Part shown: piece after piece, positions 53,795 to 63,126 of the stretch | Numbering within the stretch: the first letter of the stretch is position 1 | Layout: each line of letters opens with the position of its first letter | NCBI RefSeq assembly: GCF_001553405.1 | Contig: NZ_KQ960953.1 | Coordinates: forward strand, 61,083-125,082 | Origin: Megasphaera hutchinsoni | Lineage (GTDB): Bacteria > Bacillota > Negativicutes > Veillonellales > Megasphaeraceae | Direction of reading: 5' to 3' | DNA: 64,000 bases | Notes under the pieces: model-generated | Seen by the model: only the letters and a program-made list of their open reading frames with translations | Database searches by the model: none | Told to the model about the DNA's origin: nothing | Position numbers and translations under genes: made by a program

Positions 53795-54784
53795 ATGGAC
53801 TCAGAATTAATTCAATTGGTACAAGGGATAGAACCTATAGATCAGCAACAACAGGAACAGTATTTTCAGAAACTATATGCACGATATGGAAATACTGAAC
53901 CCGCAATACTTATGGGTGCAGCGAAATTATTATCCCTAAGTAAAGAGGAGGTATTACAGCCGTTAAAAAAAGCAATACTTATTTTTGCAGCGGATCATGC
54001 AGTAGATGGCTTGGAAAATAAAACACACGGAAAATGGAGCCGGAATATGGCGGAAGAAATCGCTAAAGGTAAAAGTGCGATTAATTCGGCGGCACACCGT
54101 ATAGGAGCGGGTGTACTTTTATTGGAACTGGGGATGGAACAGCCGATTGTTGAATATACGGGTGTGCAAGATTTACAAGTTATGAAGGGGAGTCATTTTT
54201 GGGAATGTCGAGATGCGATGTCGCAGCAAGAAATGATGGATGCACTTTATAGTGGGATACAGCTTGCCTTTGCTTTGTATCAAGAAGGATATCATGCAAT
54301 TGGGTTAGGAAATTTAGGAGAACGGGCGATGATAACGGCTTTGGTTTTAACTACGGCATATTGTAAGTCTCGTTTTAGACAACATAATTTTTCTAAGCAG
54401 GGAGCACAAGTAACGTCTTTACTGCAGCATCTGGAAGAGAAAAATATTTCTATAAGGGATCCCTTATTAACATTACAAAAGGTAGGTGCACCAGATATAG
54501 CGGCTATGATAGGTGTAATTTTAGGGGCAGCCTATAATCGAATGTGCGTGACATTTGATAATGCGGTCACAGGTGCTGCTGTACTGATGGCACAGTGTAT
54601 TTGCTCTGCTTGTAAAGAATATTTGTTTACAGTAGTACAATATGATGAACCCGTCCATCAGATGCAGATGAACGTATTGGGGTATTCGCCTTTTTTAAAA
54701 ACTGATTTTTATGACGGTATGGGCATGGGATCTGTTTTGGGATTGTCTGTATTAGATGCGGCACAAAAATTGGTATTAACATAA
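53795..54784 (+). CDS. CobT-like phosphoribosyltransferase homologue, catalytic Glu replaced
   Basis: 329 residues with the CobT (nicotinate-nucleotide:dimethylbenzimidazole phosphoribosyltransferase) core: ILIFAADHAV, AINSAAHRIGAGVLLLELGM, AIGLGNLGERA and KVGAPDIAAMIG. In CobT the base Glu317 lies in a GEGxGA motif near the end; here it is G-M309-G-M-G, so the Glu is absent, and the GNT of the substrate loop is GNL. A role other than lower-ligand activation is likely. GAGGGGG site fixes the start. Paired with the aminotransferase gene. Confidence 0.75.
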   Translation: MDSELIQLVQGIEPIDQQQQEQYFQKLYARYGNTEPAILMGAAKLLSLSKEEVLQPLKKAILIFAADHAVDGLENKTHGKWSRNMAEEIAKGKSAINSAAHRIGAGVLLLELGMEQPIVEYTGVQDLQVMKGSHFWECRDAMSQQEMMDALYSGIQLAFALYQEGYHAIGLGNLGERAMITALVLTTAYCKSRFRQHNFSKQGAQVTSLLQHLEEKNISIRDPLLTLQKVGAPDIAAMIGVILGAAYNRMCVTFDNAVTGAAVLMAQCICSACKEYLFTVVQYDEPVHQMQMNVLGYSPFLKTDFYDGMGMGSVLGLSVLDAAQKLVLT

Positions 54785-54832
54785 GAAAGATAAGACAAAG
54801 TAAACAGATACTACATGATGGGAGCTGGAATA

Positions 54833-56071
54833 ATGGCAATGGTTATGGCGGTGGAAAGTAGAAAGGGAAAAAAACTGCAGGATAAAGTATTTAGCGTTGG
54901 TCGAGCAGCACAAGAGGCGATAGATTTATATGGCGAGGAACAAGTGGTAAATGCGACCGTTGGGTGTTATGGTGATGAATCAGGAACATTGGGGTGTTTA
55001 CCCCTTGTTGAAAAAATATATCGTCAATTACCAATACATGATTTTATTGCGTATGCACCACCGCTAGGGTTAGATGCATATAGACAGATGGTTATTGAAG
55101 AAGTATTTGAGGCACATCGACCAGATGCCTATTGTGACGCTATTGCTACGGCTGGTGGAACGGGTGCCATTCATATTGCGATTATGAATTATTCGGAAAT
55201 AGGGGATGCTGTGTTGGTTACAGACTGGCATTGGGGTGTATATGGTAGTTTGTGCCAAGAAGTAGAGCGAAAATTGCAAACGTTTTCGTTATTTGATGCA
55301 AAAGGGGCGTTTAATATTGTCGCTTTTACTGCAGGGGTTGATTCGTTATTAGAAAAGCAAGATTCGCTCCTTATTATTTTAAATACGCCAGCACACAATC
55401 CGACGGGATATTCTCTTTCTTATGAAGAATGGCAACAAGTATTGGAGGTTTGCCAGCAGGCGGAGAAAAAGGGGAAAAAGATTAGTATCGTTGTAGATAT
55501 TGCGTATATTGCTTATGCAGGAGAAAAAAATGAAGTTCGTCATTTCATGGAGTTATTTAGTCATCTTCCAGAACATCTTTTTATAATGGTTGCTTTTAGT
55601 ATGTCGAAGGGGTATACCTTATATGGACAGCGGACAGGCGCATTAGTGGGGATATCGTCATCTCGTGCGGTAATAGATGAATTTATTGAATTGGGAAAAT
55701 ATTCTGCCCGTACGGCTTGGTCTAATGTCAATCGGGCAGCAATGACTTTATTGACTACCGTTCGGCAAGATAAAGTACTTTGTCGGCAAATAGAAGTAGA
55801 ACGGATGCAAATTTTTCAACAAATTATGAAGCGGGCAGCTATTTTTACGCAAGAAGCAGAGCAATGTCGGTTGGCGATTATTCCTTATCAAGCAGGCTTT
55901 TTTATTTCTGTACCAACGACACAGGCAGATGTGATTTGTCAACGGTTGCAACAGAAATGTATTTTTACTTTACCCGTAACAGGCGGAATACGATTAGGTG
56001 TTTGTTCTATTCCAGAACGCAAAATGAAAGGGTTAGCAAAAATCATGCAAGAAACAATAGAAGAAATTTAA
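54833..56071 (+). CDS. PLP-dependent class I/II aminotransferase
   Basis: 412 residues. PLP lysine in SMSKGYTLYGQR near 264, Asn-Pro in NTPAHNPTGYS, and Asp-x-Ala-Tyr in VVDIAYIAY. The TVGCYGDESG opening and overall layout are like aspartate or aromatic aminotransferases of Firmicutes; substrate unknown. Starts 48 bases after the CobT-like gene and should be co-transcribed. GGGAG before ATG 54833; an ATG at 54815 is less likely. Confidence 0.82.
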   Translation: MAMVMAVESRKGKKLQDKVFSVGRAAQEAIDLYGEEQVVNATVGCYGDESGTLGCLPLVEKIYRQLPIHDFIAYAPPLGLDAYRQMVIEEVFEAHRPDAYCDAIATAGGTGAIHIAIMNYSEIGDAVLVTDWHWGVYGSLCQEVERKLQTFSLFDAKGAFNIVAFTAGVDSLLEKQDSLLIILNTPAHNPTGYSLSYEEWQQVLEVCQQAEKKGKKISIVVDIAYIAYAGEKNEVRHFMELFSHLPEHLFIMVAFSMSKGYTLYGQRTGALVGISSSRAVIDEFIELGKYSARTAWSNVNRAAMTLLTTVRQDKVLCRQIEVERMQIFQQIMKRAAIFTQEAEQCRLAIIPYQAGFFISVPTTQADVICQRLQQKCIFTLPVTGGIRLGVCSIPERKMKGLAKIMQETIEEI

Positions 56072-56072
56072 T

Positions 56073-56107
56073 AAAAAAACGCGTTATATATATAACGCGT
56101 TTTTTTA
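56073..56107. terminator. Bidirectional terminator
   Basis: Palindrome AAAAACGCGTTATA/TATAACGCGTTTTT between the aminotransferase and radical SAM genes. Confidence 0.88.
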
Positions 56108-56995
56108 TTAAAAATTACCATTATCATTCAACAGGGGATGAACATCATCGGCTTGTGGAATAAAGGATTCTAAGTCAAGAAGCATATTTTCTTTATCTTT
56201 GGGTAATGTCCCCTTGACGGGAAATAAGTTAGACACATGGTTACTGCGGAAAATACAGACATTTTGCACATCGATATTATGGATAATAAGCTCTAATTCC
56301 TCTAAAAAGCCACGCGCTGTTAGAGGAGTAAAGGTTCCAGCCATAGTTTCTTTATACAGGGGAGAACCGTAGGGAATGATAAGGGATAAAGCACTTAACA
56401 TGGTGGGTTGAATGGCTGAAATGACAGCAGCTGTATGTAGGGCATGTTCGCGACTGCGTTCTTGTCCTCCTAAGCCTAATAAAATCATGGTGGATAGTTT
56501 CATTCCTGCTTGTAATGCTTTTTGTCCAGCTGAGATAGTGCGTTCTGCTGTAGTTCCTTTATGGACATGGCGTAACACTGTATCATCACCACTTTCTATG
56601 CCCATATATAGAATATCCAATCCAGCTTCTTTTAAAGCACGCAATTCTTCAAGGGATTTTCTATTTAGGTCATTTGGTGTAGCATAAGCACCTATGCGAG
56701 TTACATTGGGAAAAGAATCATGGCATTTTTTTAAAATATGGAGTAAATTTTCTGTAGGTAGTACTAAGGCATCGCCATCTGCCAAAAAGATGCGGCGGAT
56801 AAAAGGCATGGCAAGTGCACCGCGTTCTATAATACCATCTATTTCTTCTAAAGAACGAATGCGATACGTAGATTCTTTATACATAGAACAAAAGGTACAC
56901 TGATTATGCGAACAGCCGATAGTTACACGTAAAATGAAACTACGGGCTTCACTGGGGGGCCTAAAGACAAGGCCACCTGCATCATCAATGATCAT
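56108..56995 (-). CDS. Radical SAM protein of unknown substrate
   Basis: 295 residues. The SAM-cluster motif is C-x4-C-x2-C (GCSHNQCTFC) instead of the usual C-x3-C-x2-C, then MYKESTYRIRS; this spaced form belongs to a known subgroup with an Elp3/MiaB-type fold. IFLADGDAL and YMGIESGDD mark the SAM-binding strands. No second cluster domain. AGGAGG site; lone gene. Confidence 0.82.
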   Translation of the reverse strand: MIIDDAGGLVFRPPSEARSFILRVTIGCSHNQCTFCSMYKESTYRIRSLEEIDGIIERGALAMPFIRRIFLADGDALVLPTENLLHILKKCHDSFPNVTRIGAYATPNDLNRKSLEELRALKEAGLDILYMGIESGDDTVLRHVHKGTTAERTISAGQKALQAGMKLSTMILLGLGGQERSREHALHTAAVISAIQPTMLSALSLIIPYGSPLYKETMAGTFTPLTARGFLEELELIIHNIDVQNVCIFRSNHVSNLFPVKGTLPKDKENMLLDLESFIPQADDVHPLLNDNGNF

Positions 56996-57137
56996 AAAAA
57001 GACCTCCTTTATACTAGTAACTTTAAAGTATATATGCTATTATACACGGTTTTTATAATTTGTGTTACTAACTTTTTGTTATACGTACTATGCTAAAATA
57101 TGCATAGCTAATATTCCTGATTACGATAATCAATAAC

Positions 57138-57184
57138 AATAAAACCACCTCTTTATTATAGTGAAATAAAGTGGTGGTTTTATT
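57138..57184 (-). terminator. Terminator of the EamA transporter gene
   Basis: Stem AATAAAACCACC/GGTGGTTTTATT with an inner CTTTATT/AATAAAG pair. Confidence 0.8.
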
Positions 57185-57201
57185 ATGGTGGTATCTCGTC
57201 A

Positions 57202-58095
57202 TTATTCTGATTTTAACATGACGATGAAGACAGTAGAAATAATGAATAGATAACCTAATAATTCGATATAACCAAAGGTGGTTTGAAGCCAAAAAGCAGA
57301 AATGATAGAGGCTACTAGTGGTTCGAGTGTACCAATTAAGGTGCCTTTTAATGGACCGATATCACAGACGCCTTGGATAAAAAAGGAAAAAGAAATGACC
57401 GTTCCGACAAAGATAATGAAAGCTACGGCTAGCCAACCTGTTATGTCTAATAAGGGAAAGGTGTTCCATAATTTGAGACTAAAGGTAAGCAAAGAGCCAC
57501 CAAAAATCATCGCAAGGGCATTTACGGACATAGCACCCCACTGGGCAGATAAGCCTTGTGATAGGGTTGGGTAAATAACTGCTCCGACAGCCGCTGCAAT
57601 GCCCCAAAAAAGACCTTTAGGAGAGATGATCATAGCATGGGGCGTACCATTGGTAGAGGCGAGATAAACACCAACGACAGCTAAAAATATGGCTAATAAT
57701 TCTCGATTGGGGGGACGTTTGCGAAAGCGAATAGCCAGATAAATCGAAAGGAGTACTACACAAAGCGTTTGTAGGATTGTTGCCGTGCCAGCATTGGAAA
57801 ATTTTATACAGGAAAGATAGGCGTACTGACACAGAATTAACCCGAAGATTGTCATGATGATAATTTTACGAATACTGATGATGTCGTGAAGCATCATATT
57901 TATTTGAGTATGTTTTTTGGGCAAGTTTAAAAAGAGTAATAAAAAGCCAGTGCAAAGCATACGAATGGCAGAAAGCCAAGCCGGATCTACCGTATAATGC
58001 ATGAAAAGAAATTGGCTCATCGCACCGTTCATTCCCCATGTAACAGCACCGATGACACAACAGATAATTCCTCGCTTAAAATGATTTTGTGTCAT
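57202..58095 (-). CDS. EamA-family (DMT) transporter
   Basis: 297 residues with ten membrane helices in two EamA repeats (GAVTWGMNG near the start; PLKGTLIGTLEPLVASIISAFWL near the end). Likely metabolite or amino acid export. Start at 58095 has GGGAGG; the longer frame to 58188 is not supported. Confidence 0.85.
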   Translation of the reverse strand: MTQNHFKRGIICCVIGAVTWGMNGAMSQFLFMHYTVDPAWLSAIRMLCTGFLLLFLNLPKKHTQINMMLHDIISIRKIIIMTIFGLILCQYAYLSCIKFSNAGTATILQTLCVVLLSIYLAIRFRKRPPNRELLAIFLAVVGVYLASTNGTPHAMIISPKGLFWGIAAAVGAVIYPTLSQGLSAQWGAMSVNALAMIFGGSLLTFSLKLWNTFPLLDITGWLAVAFIIFVGTVISFSFFIQGVCDIGPLKGTLIGTLEPLVASIISAFWLQTTFGYIELLGYLFIISTVFIVMLKSE

Positions 58096-58244
58096 AGTAA
58101 ACCTCCCTTGGCAACGACATAAGGATATAAGACTGTTAGAACACCCCGTATTTTTATATGGATAGGGTATTTTTTTAGTATACCGCACACTAGAAGGGAA
58201 AGCAATGTATTATTACAGGTCTATATACGCTCGAAGATAGAAAT

Positions 58245-58976
58245 TCAGCAAGTTTTGGTTAGGGAATAAGTGTCTGTACAATGAGGGGGTGCGGTTATCC
58301 AGGAAGCAAATTGTTGGCGAAATAAAGTTGCACCACCATTGGCAGGATGGCGCATGGTAACGCAATTAATTTTGGCGTTAGCTAAGGTCATCGCTGCTTT
58401 TTTTCCAATTGCACCAATATGCGGGGGACGTTGAAATAAAGTAAGCAATTTTTGAGTAAATATAAGGCCTTGTTGTAACTCTTTGTCTGTAGGAGTGCGA
58501 TTGGAAAAAAGATTTTTTTTATGAGGATGAAAGGGGAAGATATTCCAAAGCACAACGTTAAAGGGCGATAGCTTATGTGTGAGGAGGGCGTTCCACACAT
58601 ATGTGTCTGTGGGTTCATTCATACCTTTATCTCGTTGCATTTGGTTAGTGATATAAGGGCAATCTATGCGGCTAGTTCGTTGAGGTGAGATTGATAAAAT
58701 GTGAACAGGTTTAATTTGTGGATGATAGTGTAAAAGCATGCGTTCACAAGTAAGGGGGATGCCTGAAAAATGACATCCTTGGTACCCAGCGGCTTCTGCA
58801 ATGAGAAGATAGGATGCATGAGGCAAGCGTAGCTCTAAATAGTTTTGTAATTGTCGTTGTCTTATTTTAACGGCAGTGCAGTTAATATCCGAGATGGGAT
58901 CATAATCTCGCCAAGGGTTAAAGGTGCCTACTTGATGATAGAGAGATAAGTCTTGTATGAAGGATGTAATATTCAT
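58245..58976 (-). CDS. Uracil-DNA glycosylase superfamily protein
   Basis: 243 residues. LLIAEAAGYQGCHFSGIP near 60 fits the water-activating/uracil-binding loop of the superfamily, VLWNIFPFHPH near 135 the Asn/His region, and RHPANGGA near 205 the DNA-intercalation loop. Not a canonical Ung and without the four-Cys iron-sulphur pattern; may act on damaged or unusual bases. Last gene of the operon with the two glycosyltransferases (9-base gap). Confidence 0.7.
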   Translation of the reverse strand: MNITSFIQDLSLYHQVGTFNPWRDYDPISDINCTAVKIRQRQLQNYLELRLPHASYLLIAEAAGYQGCHFSGIPLTCERMLLHYHPQIKPVHILSISPQRTSRIDCPYITNQMQRDKGMNEPTDTYVWNALLTHKLSPFNVVLWNIFPFHPHKKNLFSNRTPTDKELQQGLIFTQKLLTLFQRPPHIGAIGKKAAMTLANAKINCVTMRHPANGGATLFRQQFASWITAPPHCTDTYSLTKTC

Positions 58977-58985
58977 GATATTCTC

Positions 58986-60593
58986 CTAATTTGTTACATA
59001 TATAGAATAATTATGTATCGTTTTTTTTAGGTAAACATGCGGATAAAGTGTTGATTGTTGAAAATCTTTTAGGTTTTTTTTATGGACAATACATACTATT
59101 TTTTCACCTTGTTGGATGCGAGATAGCACATGTAATTCTTTTTCTTTAGGATAGAGATATTTTTTATTCCAAACCGCATGGACCGAGGAAGTGGGAGGGT
59201 TGTCCGTCGTGATTAAGGTACTTATTTCGTCAGTATAATACACAAAGGAAGTCTGATAGTTATGGTAAAAATAGACACGATGGCGTGGTATTAAATCAGA
59301 TATGGATTGGAGGGTATTGGTGGAGCGATATGTGTAGTAGGGAGCTAATACTTGAAAGGTCAGGGTGATATAGGTACATAGCATCAAGAGTGTGATTAAT
59401 GTAGGAATAGCAGGATACGCTTTTTTATAATGAGCTATGCAGAGGATAAATATAGCTGCTAATAAAAAAAGTGCGAATGGGAGTAAGGATGGTAGGGTGA
59501 AATCCTTTGGTGTATAGATAACACTCACGATAGCTAATATCAGCCAATATATGATAGGTGGAAGGATGAGGAGATAGCTTATTTTTTTTCCACCGGTTGA
59601 CAGCCATGAGTATATTGTAGAGGCACCGTAATATAATAAAGGCATTATGGCAATATAGGAATAGGTTGGATATTTGGTGGCCATACAAGAATAAAATAGG
59701 ATAGTTCCGATCCACCAAATAGACATGAAGATAAACTCATCGTCTTTTTTTCGTTGCTTAAACCAACCATATAAGGATATACCCGTCCAAGGAAGAAGTG
59801 TTAAGGGTAATAATAGTAGATAATAGTACCATACATTGCTTTCGGGATGCTCTGATACGGTAGCACGTGTAATATTATTTAATAAAAAAAAGCCCTCGAT
59901 GAAGTTATGACGGTGTAATACATACATCGGTGCATACCAAGATAAAACGCAAACTAAAAATAGGGCGATTCCTTGCCATGGAAATAAACGTTTAAAATAA
60001 GTTATATTTTTCCGCATTAGGCAAAATAAAAATAAAAATAAACCAGGTAATAGAAAACCGACAGGTCCTTTGGTTAAGACAGCACCAGCCGACATAATGT
60101 ATGCTACGATTATATATTTCTTTTTATTTTCTGTAAGGCCTATATAGGCAAAGAGCAACGTGGCGGTAGTAAAGAAAAATAAAGGTTGGTCTGTTACGAC
60201 GGAGTGTCCGATAGCCCAAAATTCTAAGGATGTCGCTAACATCGCCGCCATTATTAATGCATGTAGCCAATGCTGGGAACGATATAGTATATACCATGTT
60301 ACCAAGATAATGGTGGCGGTACTGAAGAGGGCACTCGGAAAGCGTGCGGCAAAATCGGTTATGCCGAAAAGAGCATAAGAGATATACAGTAGCCAATAGA
60401 TAAAAATGGGTTTATCATACCAATAAATTCCATAAATTTGAGGCGAAATAAAATTATGATGTGATAACATTTCTTTTGCTGTTAATGCATAATTAGATTC
60501 TACTGGATCGGTAATAGGTAATACCCAGTTGCCTATGCTAAAAAAGCATAGGCAAAAAAGGGCTAATAAAATAAATCGATAGCGAATATTCAT
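58986..60593 (-). CDS. ArnT-like GT-C glycosyltransferase (GT39/83 type)
   Basis: 535 residues, about 12 membrane helices and a C-terminal extracytoplasmic domain. N-terminal loop TDPVESNYALTAKEM carries the acidic catalytic pair of GT-C enzymes, and WYDKPIFIYWLLY and RFPSAL are family marks. Such enzymes move a sugar from polyprenyl phosphate to lipid A or protein on the periplasmic side. Ten bases after the DedA-fusion gene, AAGGAG site. Acceptor unknown. Confidence 0.82.
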   Translation of the reverse strand: MNIRYRFILLALFCLCFFSIGNWVLPITDPVESNYALTAKEMLSHHNFISPQIYGIYWYDKPIFIYWLLYISYALFGITDFAARFPSALFSTATIILVTWYILYRSQHWLHALIMAAMLATSLEFWAIGHSVVTDQPLFFFTTATLLFAYIGLTENKKKYIIVAYIMSAGAVLTKGPVGFLLPGLFLFLFCLMRKNITYFKRLFPWQGIALFLVCVLSWYAPMYVLHRHNFIEGFFLLNNITRATVSEHPESNVWYYYLLLLPLTLLPWTGISLYGWFKQRKKDDEFIFMSIWWIGTILFYSCMATKYPTYSYIAIMPLLYYGASTIYSWLSTGGKKISYLLILPPIIYWLILAIVSVIYTPKDFTLPSLLPFALFLLAAIFILCIAHYKKAYPAIPTLITLLMLCTYITLTFQVLAPYYTYRSTNTLQSISDLIPRHRVYFYHNYQTSFVYYTDEISTLITTDNPPTSSVHAVWNKKYLYPKEKELHVLSRIQQGEKIVCIVHKKNLKDFQQSTLYPHVYLKKTIHNYSIYVTN

Positions 60594-60603
60594 TATAATC
60601 TCC

Positions 60604-62739
60604 TTAGTGATTAGTTAATAAAATTTGTGTTTCTGTTTCCATTACGACAGAGAGTGGTGCAAAAAGTTTTTTGTTATGAGTATAGGTGGTTTTTCGCATA
60701 ATCACATAGATGGAGTTGGTTGTTGTTTTGATTTTTGCAAGGTCTAACTCTTGTGGTGATACCCAACTTTTTCCATAATAGCCACTATAAAAAGCTATGC
60801 CTGGGCGTAGAAATTTTTCAATGTAGAGTGTATCCGTTGGCGATAGACGTTGTTTTATGCTAGTTGCCATTTTTGTAGACGTTAAGGTCGGTGAAATTTG
60901 TGGTAAAAATACAGCGGAAGAAAGGAGCGATATAACAAGCATACCTAAGGGAATGATTGCATAGGCTGCTTGTATTTTTTTGGTGTGCCACCATAAGGAA
61001 GCTGGGATTATACAAAGCATACATAATGAAATGGAAAGGGTATAGACGAAAGGTCTATATATGACATCACTTCCATGTAGGGGGATTGCATATAAGCCCA
61101 GACAAAGGAGTCCTAGCACATAGGAAGAAAAGATAGTAATTAACGATCTTTTTTTCTCTTCATAACAGCGATATAAAAACCAGCCTATAAGAAATGCTGT
61201 GGGTGGAAACATGGGGGCGATATAAGAAATTAATTGGGTCTTGGATAAGGAGAAAAAGACAAAGATAAAGGTACTCCAAATGAAACAAAACCATAACGCA
61301 TCGGTATAGGTATCTTTTTTACGAAAGAAACGAATAAGTGCGGGAACATATGCGGTTATCCATGGAATTAAGGATAGTATTAGCACGGGAATGAAGAAAA
61401 AAATACTATTTCGGCCTGGATGTTCAGGTGCGGTAAAACGAATGATATTGTGATACCCAATAAAGGTTTGAATAAATTCCGTACCATGCACTTGATACAT
61501 GAGAATATACCAAGGTAAACCGACAATGAAAGCACATAGAATTCCTTGAGGAATTTTTAAGGTAGATAATAAATTCCATTTGCGACGAATCATGATATAA
61601 CATAGCATAATAAGCGCAGGAAAGGCATAGCCAACGGGTCCTTTTGCGAGTAAGGCTAAACCACAAAAAATATAGCCACGATAATATTTTTTGGTATAAA
61701 AGGAAAGCAGAGCTATTGTTAAGGTAAAAATAAGCGTCATATCGGTAATGGCGGCTTTGCCTATGTACCAAAAGCCGAATGAACTAGTCAAGATAAGGGC
61801 ACTAATATAGGCAATAGAAGAATTAAACATTGATTTTCCATAGTGATAAACCGCTTGTATGGTTATGATAGCAAGAATCGCAGAAGGAAGGCGTGATGAA
61901 TAATCGGAAATCCCAAAAAGTTGATAGGAAATCATTTCCAACCAGTAAAATAAGGGCGGTTTATCATACCAGACATGTCCAAAGATGCGAGGTGATAGCC
62001 AGTCATGAGCAACCAACATTTCTCTTGCTGTTTCGCCATAGACCGGTTCGTCCGGATCGGTTAAGGGAAAAGCACCTAGGAAAGGAAGTAATAATAAACA
62101 ACTGAAGATAAGTAGGGATAGTTCATAACGATGGGCATATAAAAATGCTTGAATGTTTTTTTTGCCAATGTGTTTGCATATAAAAAATAAGATAAGGCAT
62201 AAGGCGATAATACCGATGCCGATAATTAATATATGATTATATTTAATTAAATCTTGCCAGTGAGAACCGAGGATACATCCTGCCCAAACGAGTAATAGCG
62301 TCCAAGGAATGGTACCGATGATTGAATAGAGAATAAATTTTACAAAGGGATAACGTGCTACACCCGCAGGGAAAGAAATAAATGTACGTATACCAGGGAG
62401 ACATCGTCCAATAATAATTGCGATTCCACCATATTTAGTGAACAATTGTTCGGCATAATTAAATTTTTTTTCATTGAATAAAATATATTTTCCATATTTG
62501 CGTAAAAGCGGACGTCCGCCATAGGCACCTAACCAGTAACTGATAATTGAGCCAAAAATGCCGCCGCAGCAAGCAATAAAAAATGCAGGCCAAAAGGAAA
62601 AGACTTGTTGGGAAATCAAAAAGCCCGAAAATCCTAAAATAACTTCACTAGGAATAGGGATATTGGCATTTTCTGCTGCCATTGCCCAAAATAAAGCAAT
62701 ATATCCATATAACTCCATAAGGTGTAATAAGGTATTCAA
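60604..62739 (-). CDS. DedA-family domain fused to ArnT-like glycosyltransferase
   Basis: About 711 residues. Residues 1 to about 200 form a complete DedA/VTT domain: AAENANIPIPSEVILGFSGF, the re-entrant GRCLPGIRTFISFPAG with its two Arg, and following helices. From about 205 a full ArnT-like GT-C begins: DPDEPVYGETAREM, WYDKPPLFYWLE, RLPSAI. DedA members such as UptA recycle undecaprenyl phosphate across the membrane; GT-C enzymes release that lipid. TTG start chosen with GGAG 8 bases before. First gene of a three-gene operon. Confidence 0.85.
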   Translation of the reverse strand: MNTLLHLMELYGYIALFWAMAAENANIPIPSEVILGFSGFLISQQVFSFWPAFFIACCGGIFGSIISYWLGAYGGRPLLRKYGKYILFNEKKFNYAEQLFTKYGGIAIIIGRCLPGIRTFISFPAGVARYPFVKFILYSIIGTIPWTLLLVWAGCILGSHWQDLIKYNHILIIGIGIIALCLILFFICKHIGKKNIQAFLYAHRYELSLLIFSCLLLLPFLGAFPLTDPDEPVYGETAREMLVAHDWLSPRIFGHVWYDKPPLFYWLEMISYQLFGISDYSSRLPSAILAIITIQAVYHYGKSMFNSSIAYISALILTSSFGFWYIGKAAITDMTLIFTLTIALLSFYTKKYYRGYIFCGLALLAKGPVGYAFPALIMLCYIMIRRKWNLLSTLKIPQGILCAFIVGLPWYILMYQVHGTEFIQTFIGYHNIIRFTAPEHPGRNSIFFFIPVLILSLIPWITAYVPALIRFFRKKDTYTDALWFCFIWSTFIFVFFSLSKTQLISYIAPMFPPTAFLIGWFLYRCYEEKKRSLITIFSSYVLGLLCLGLYAIPLHGSDVIYRPFVYTLSISLCMLCIIPASLWWHTKKIQAAYAIIPLGMLVISLLSSAVFLPQISPTLTSTKMATSIKQRLSPTDTLYIEKFLRPGIAFYSGYYGKSWVSPQELDLAKIKTTTNSIYVIMRKTTYTHNKKLFAPLSVVMETETQILLTNH

Positions 62740-63126
62740 AATAAGCACTCCTATCTCTTGATATAAAAGCTGTTAATGCATGATTATAATACCATAGTTC
62801 ATGCACAGAGGGAAAATAAATTTGTTGCATTTGATATATCTTTTTTTACTATTGAAACAATAGTTAATATGATATAAAGATACGGTTGGATGGTGGTTGT
62901 ATAAAATGTGTATTTTTCTGAATCATGGGGTTCAAGTAAGTAGGAAAAACTACTTATAGTGTACAAAAGAAATGACAAAAAGAAAACGGATATACGGTAT
63001 ATAAGGGGAGATACTTTTGGTGGAAATAGAAAGGTACAGCATTTCCTATTTCTGATTTACTATACAAGCATAACACATATGGTATAATAACATATACATT
63101 ATGTGGAGAAGATAGGGGGTAATTAA
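62740..63126. other. Divergent intergenic region DedA-fusion / mgtC-like gene
   Basis: About 380 AT-rich bases without a gene. A -10 TATAAT stands at 63083-63088 before the mgtC-like gene with a weak -35 (TATACA, 16 bases upstream). A hairpin GAAATAG/CTATTTC lies near 63020-63052. No M-box magnesium riboswitch was recognised. Confidence 0.4.

Noticed and set aside
62830..63126. Magnesium (M-box) riboswitch before the mgtC-like gene
   Set aside because: No conserved M-box segments; only a small AT-rich hairpin.
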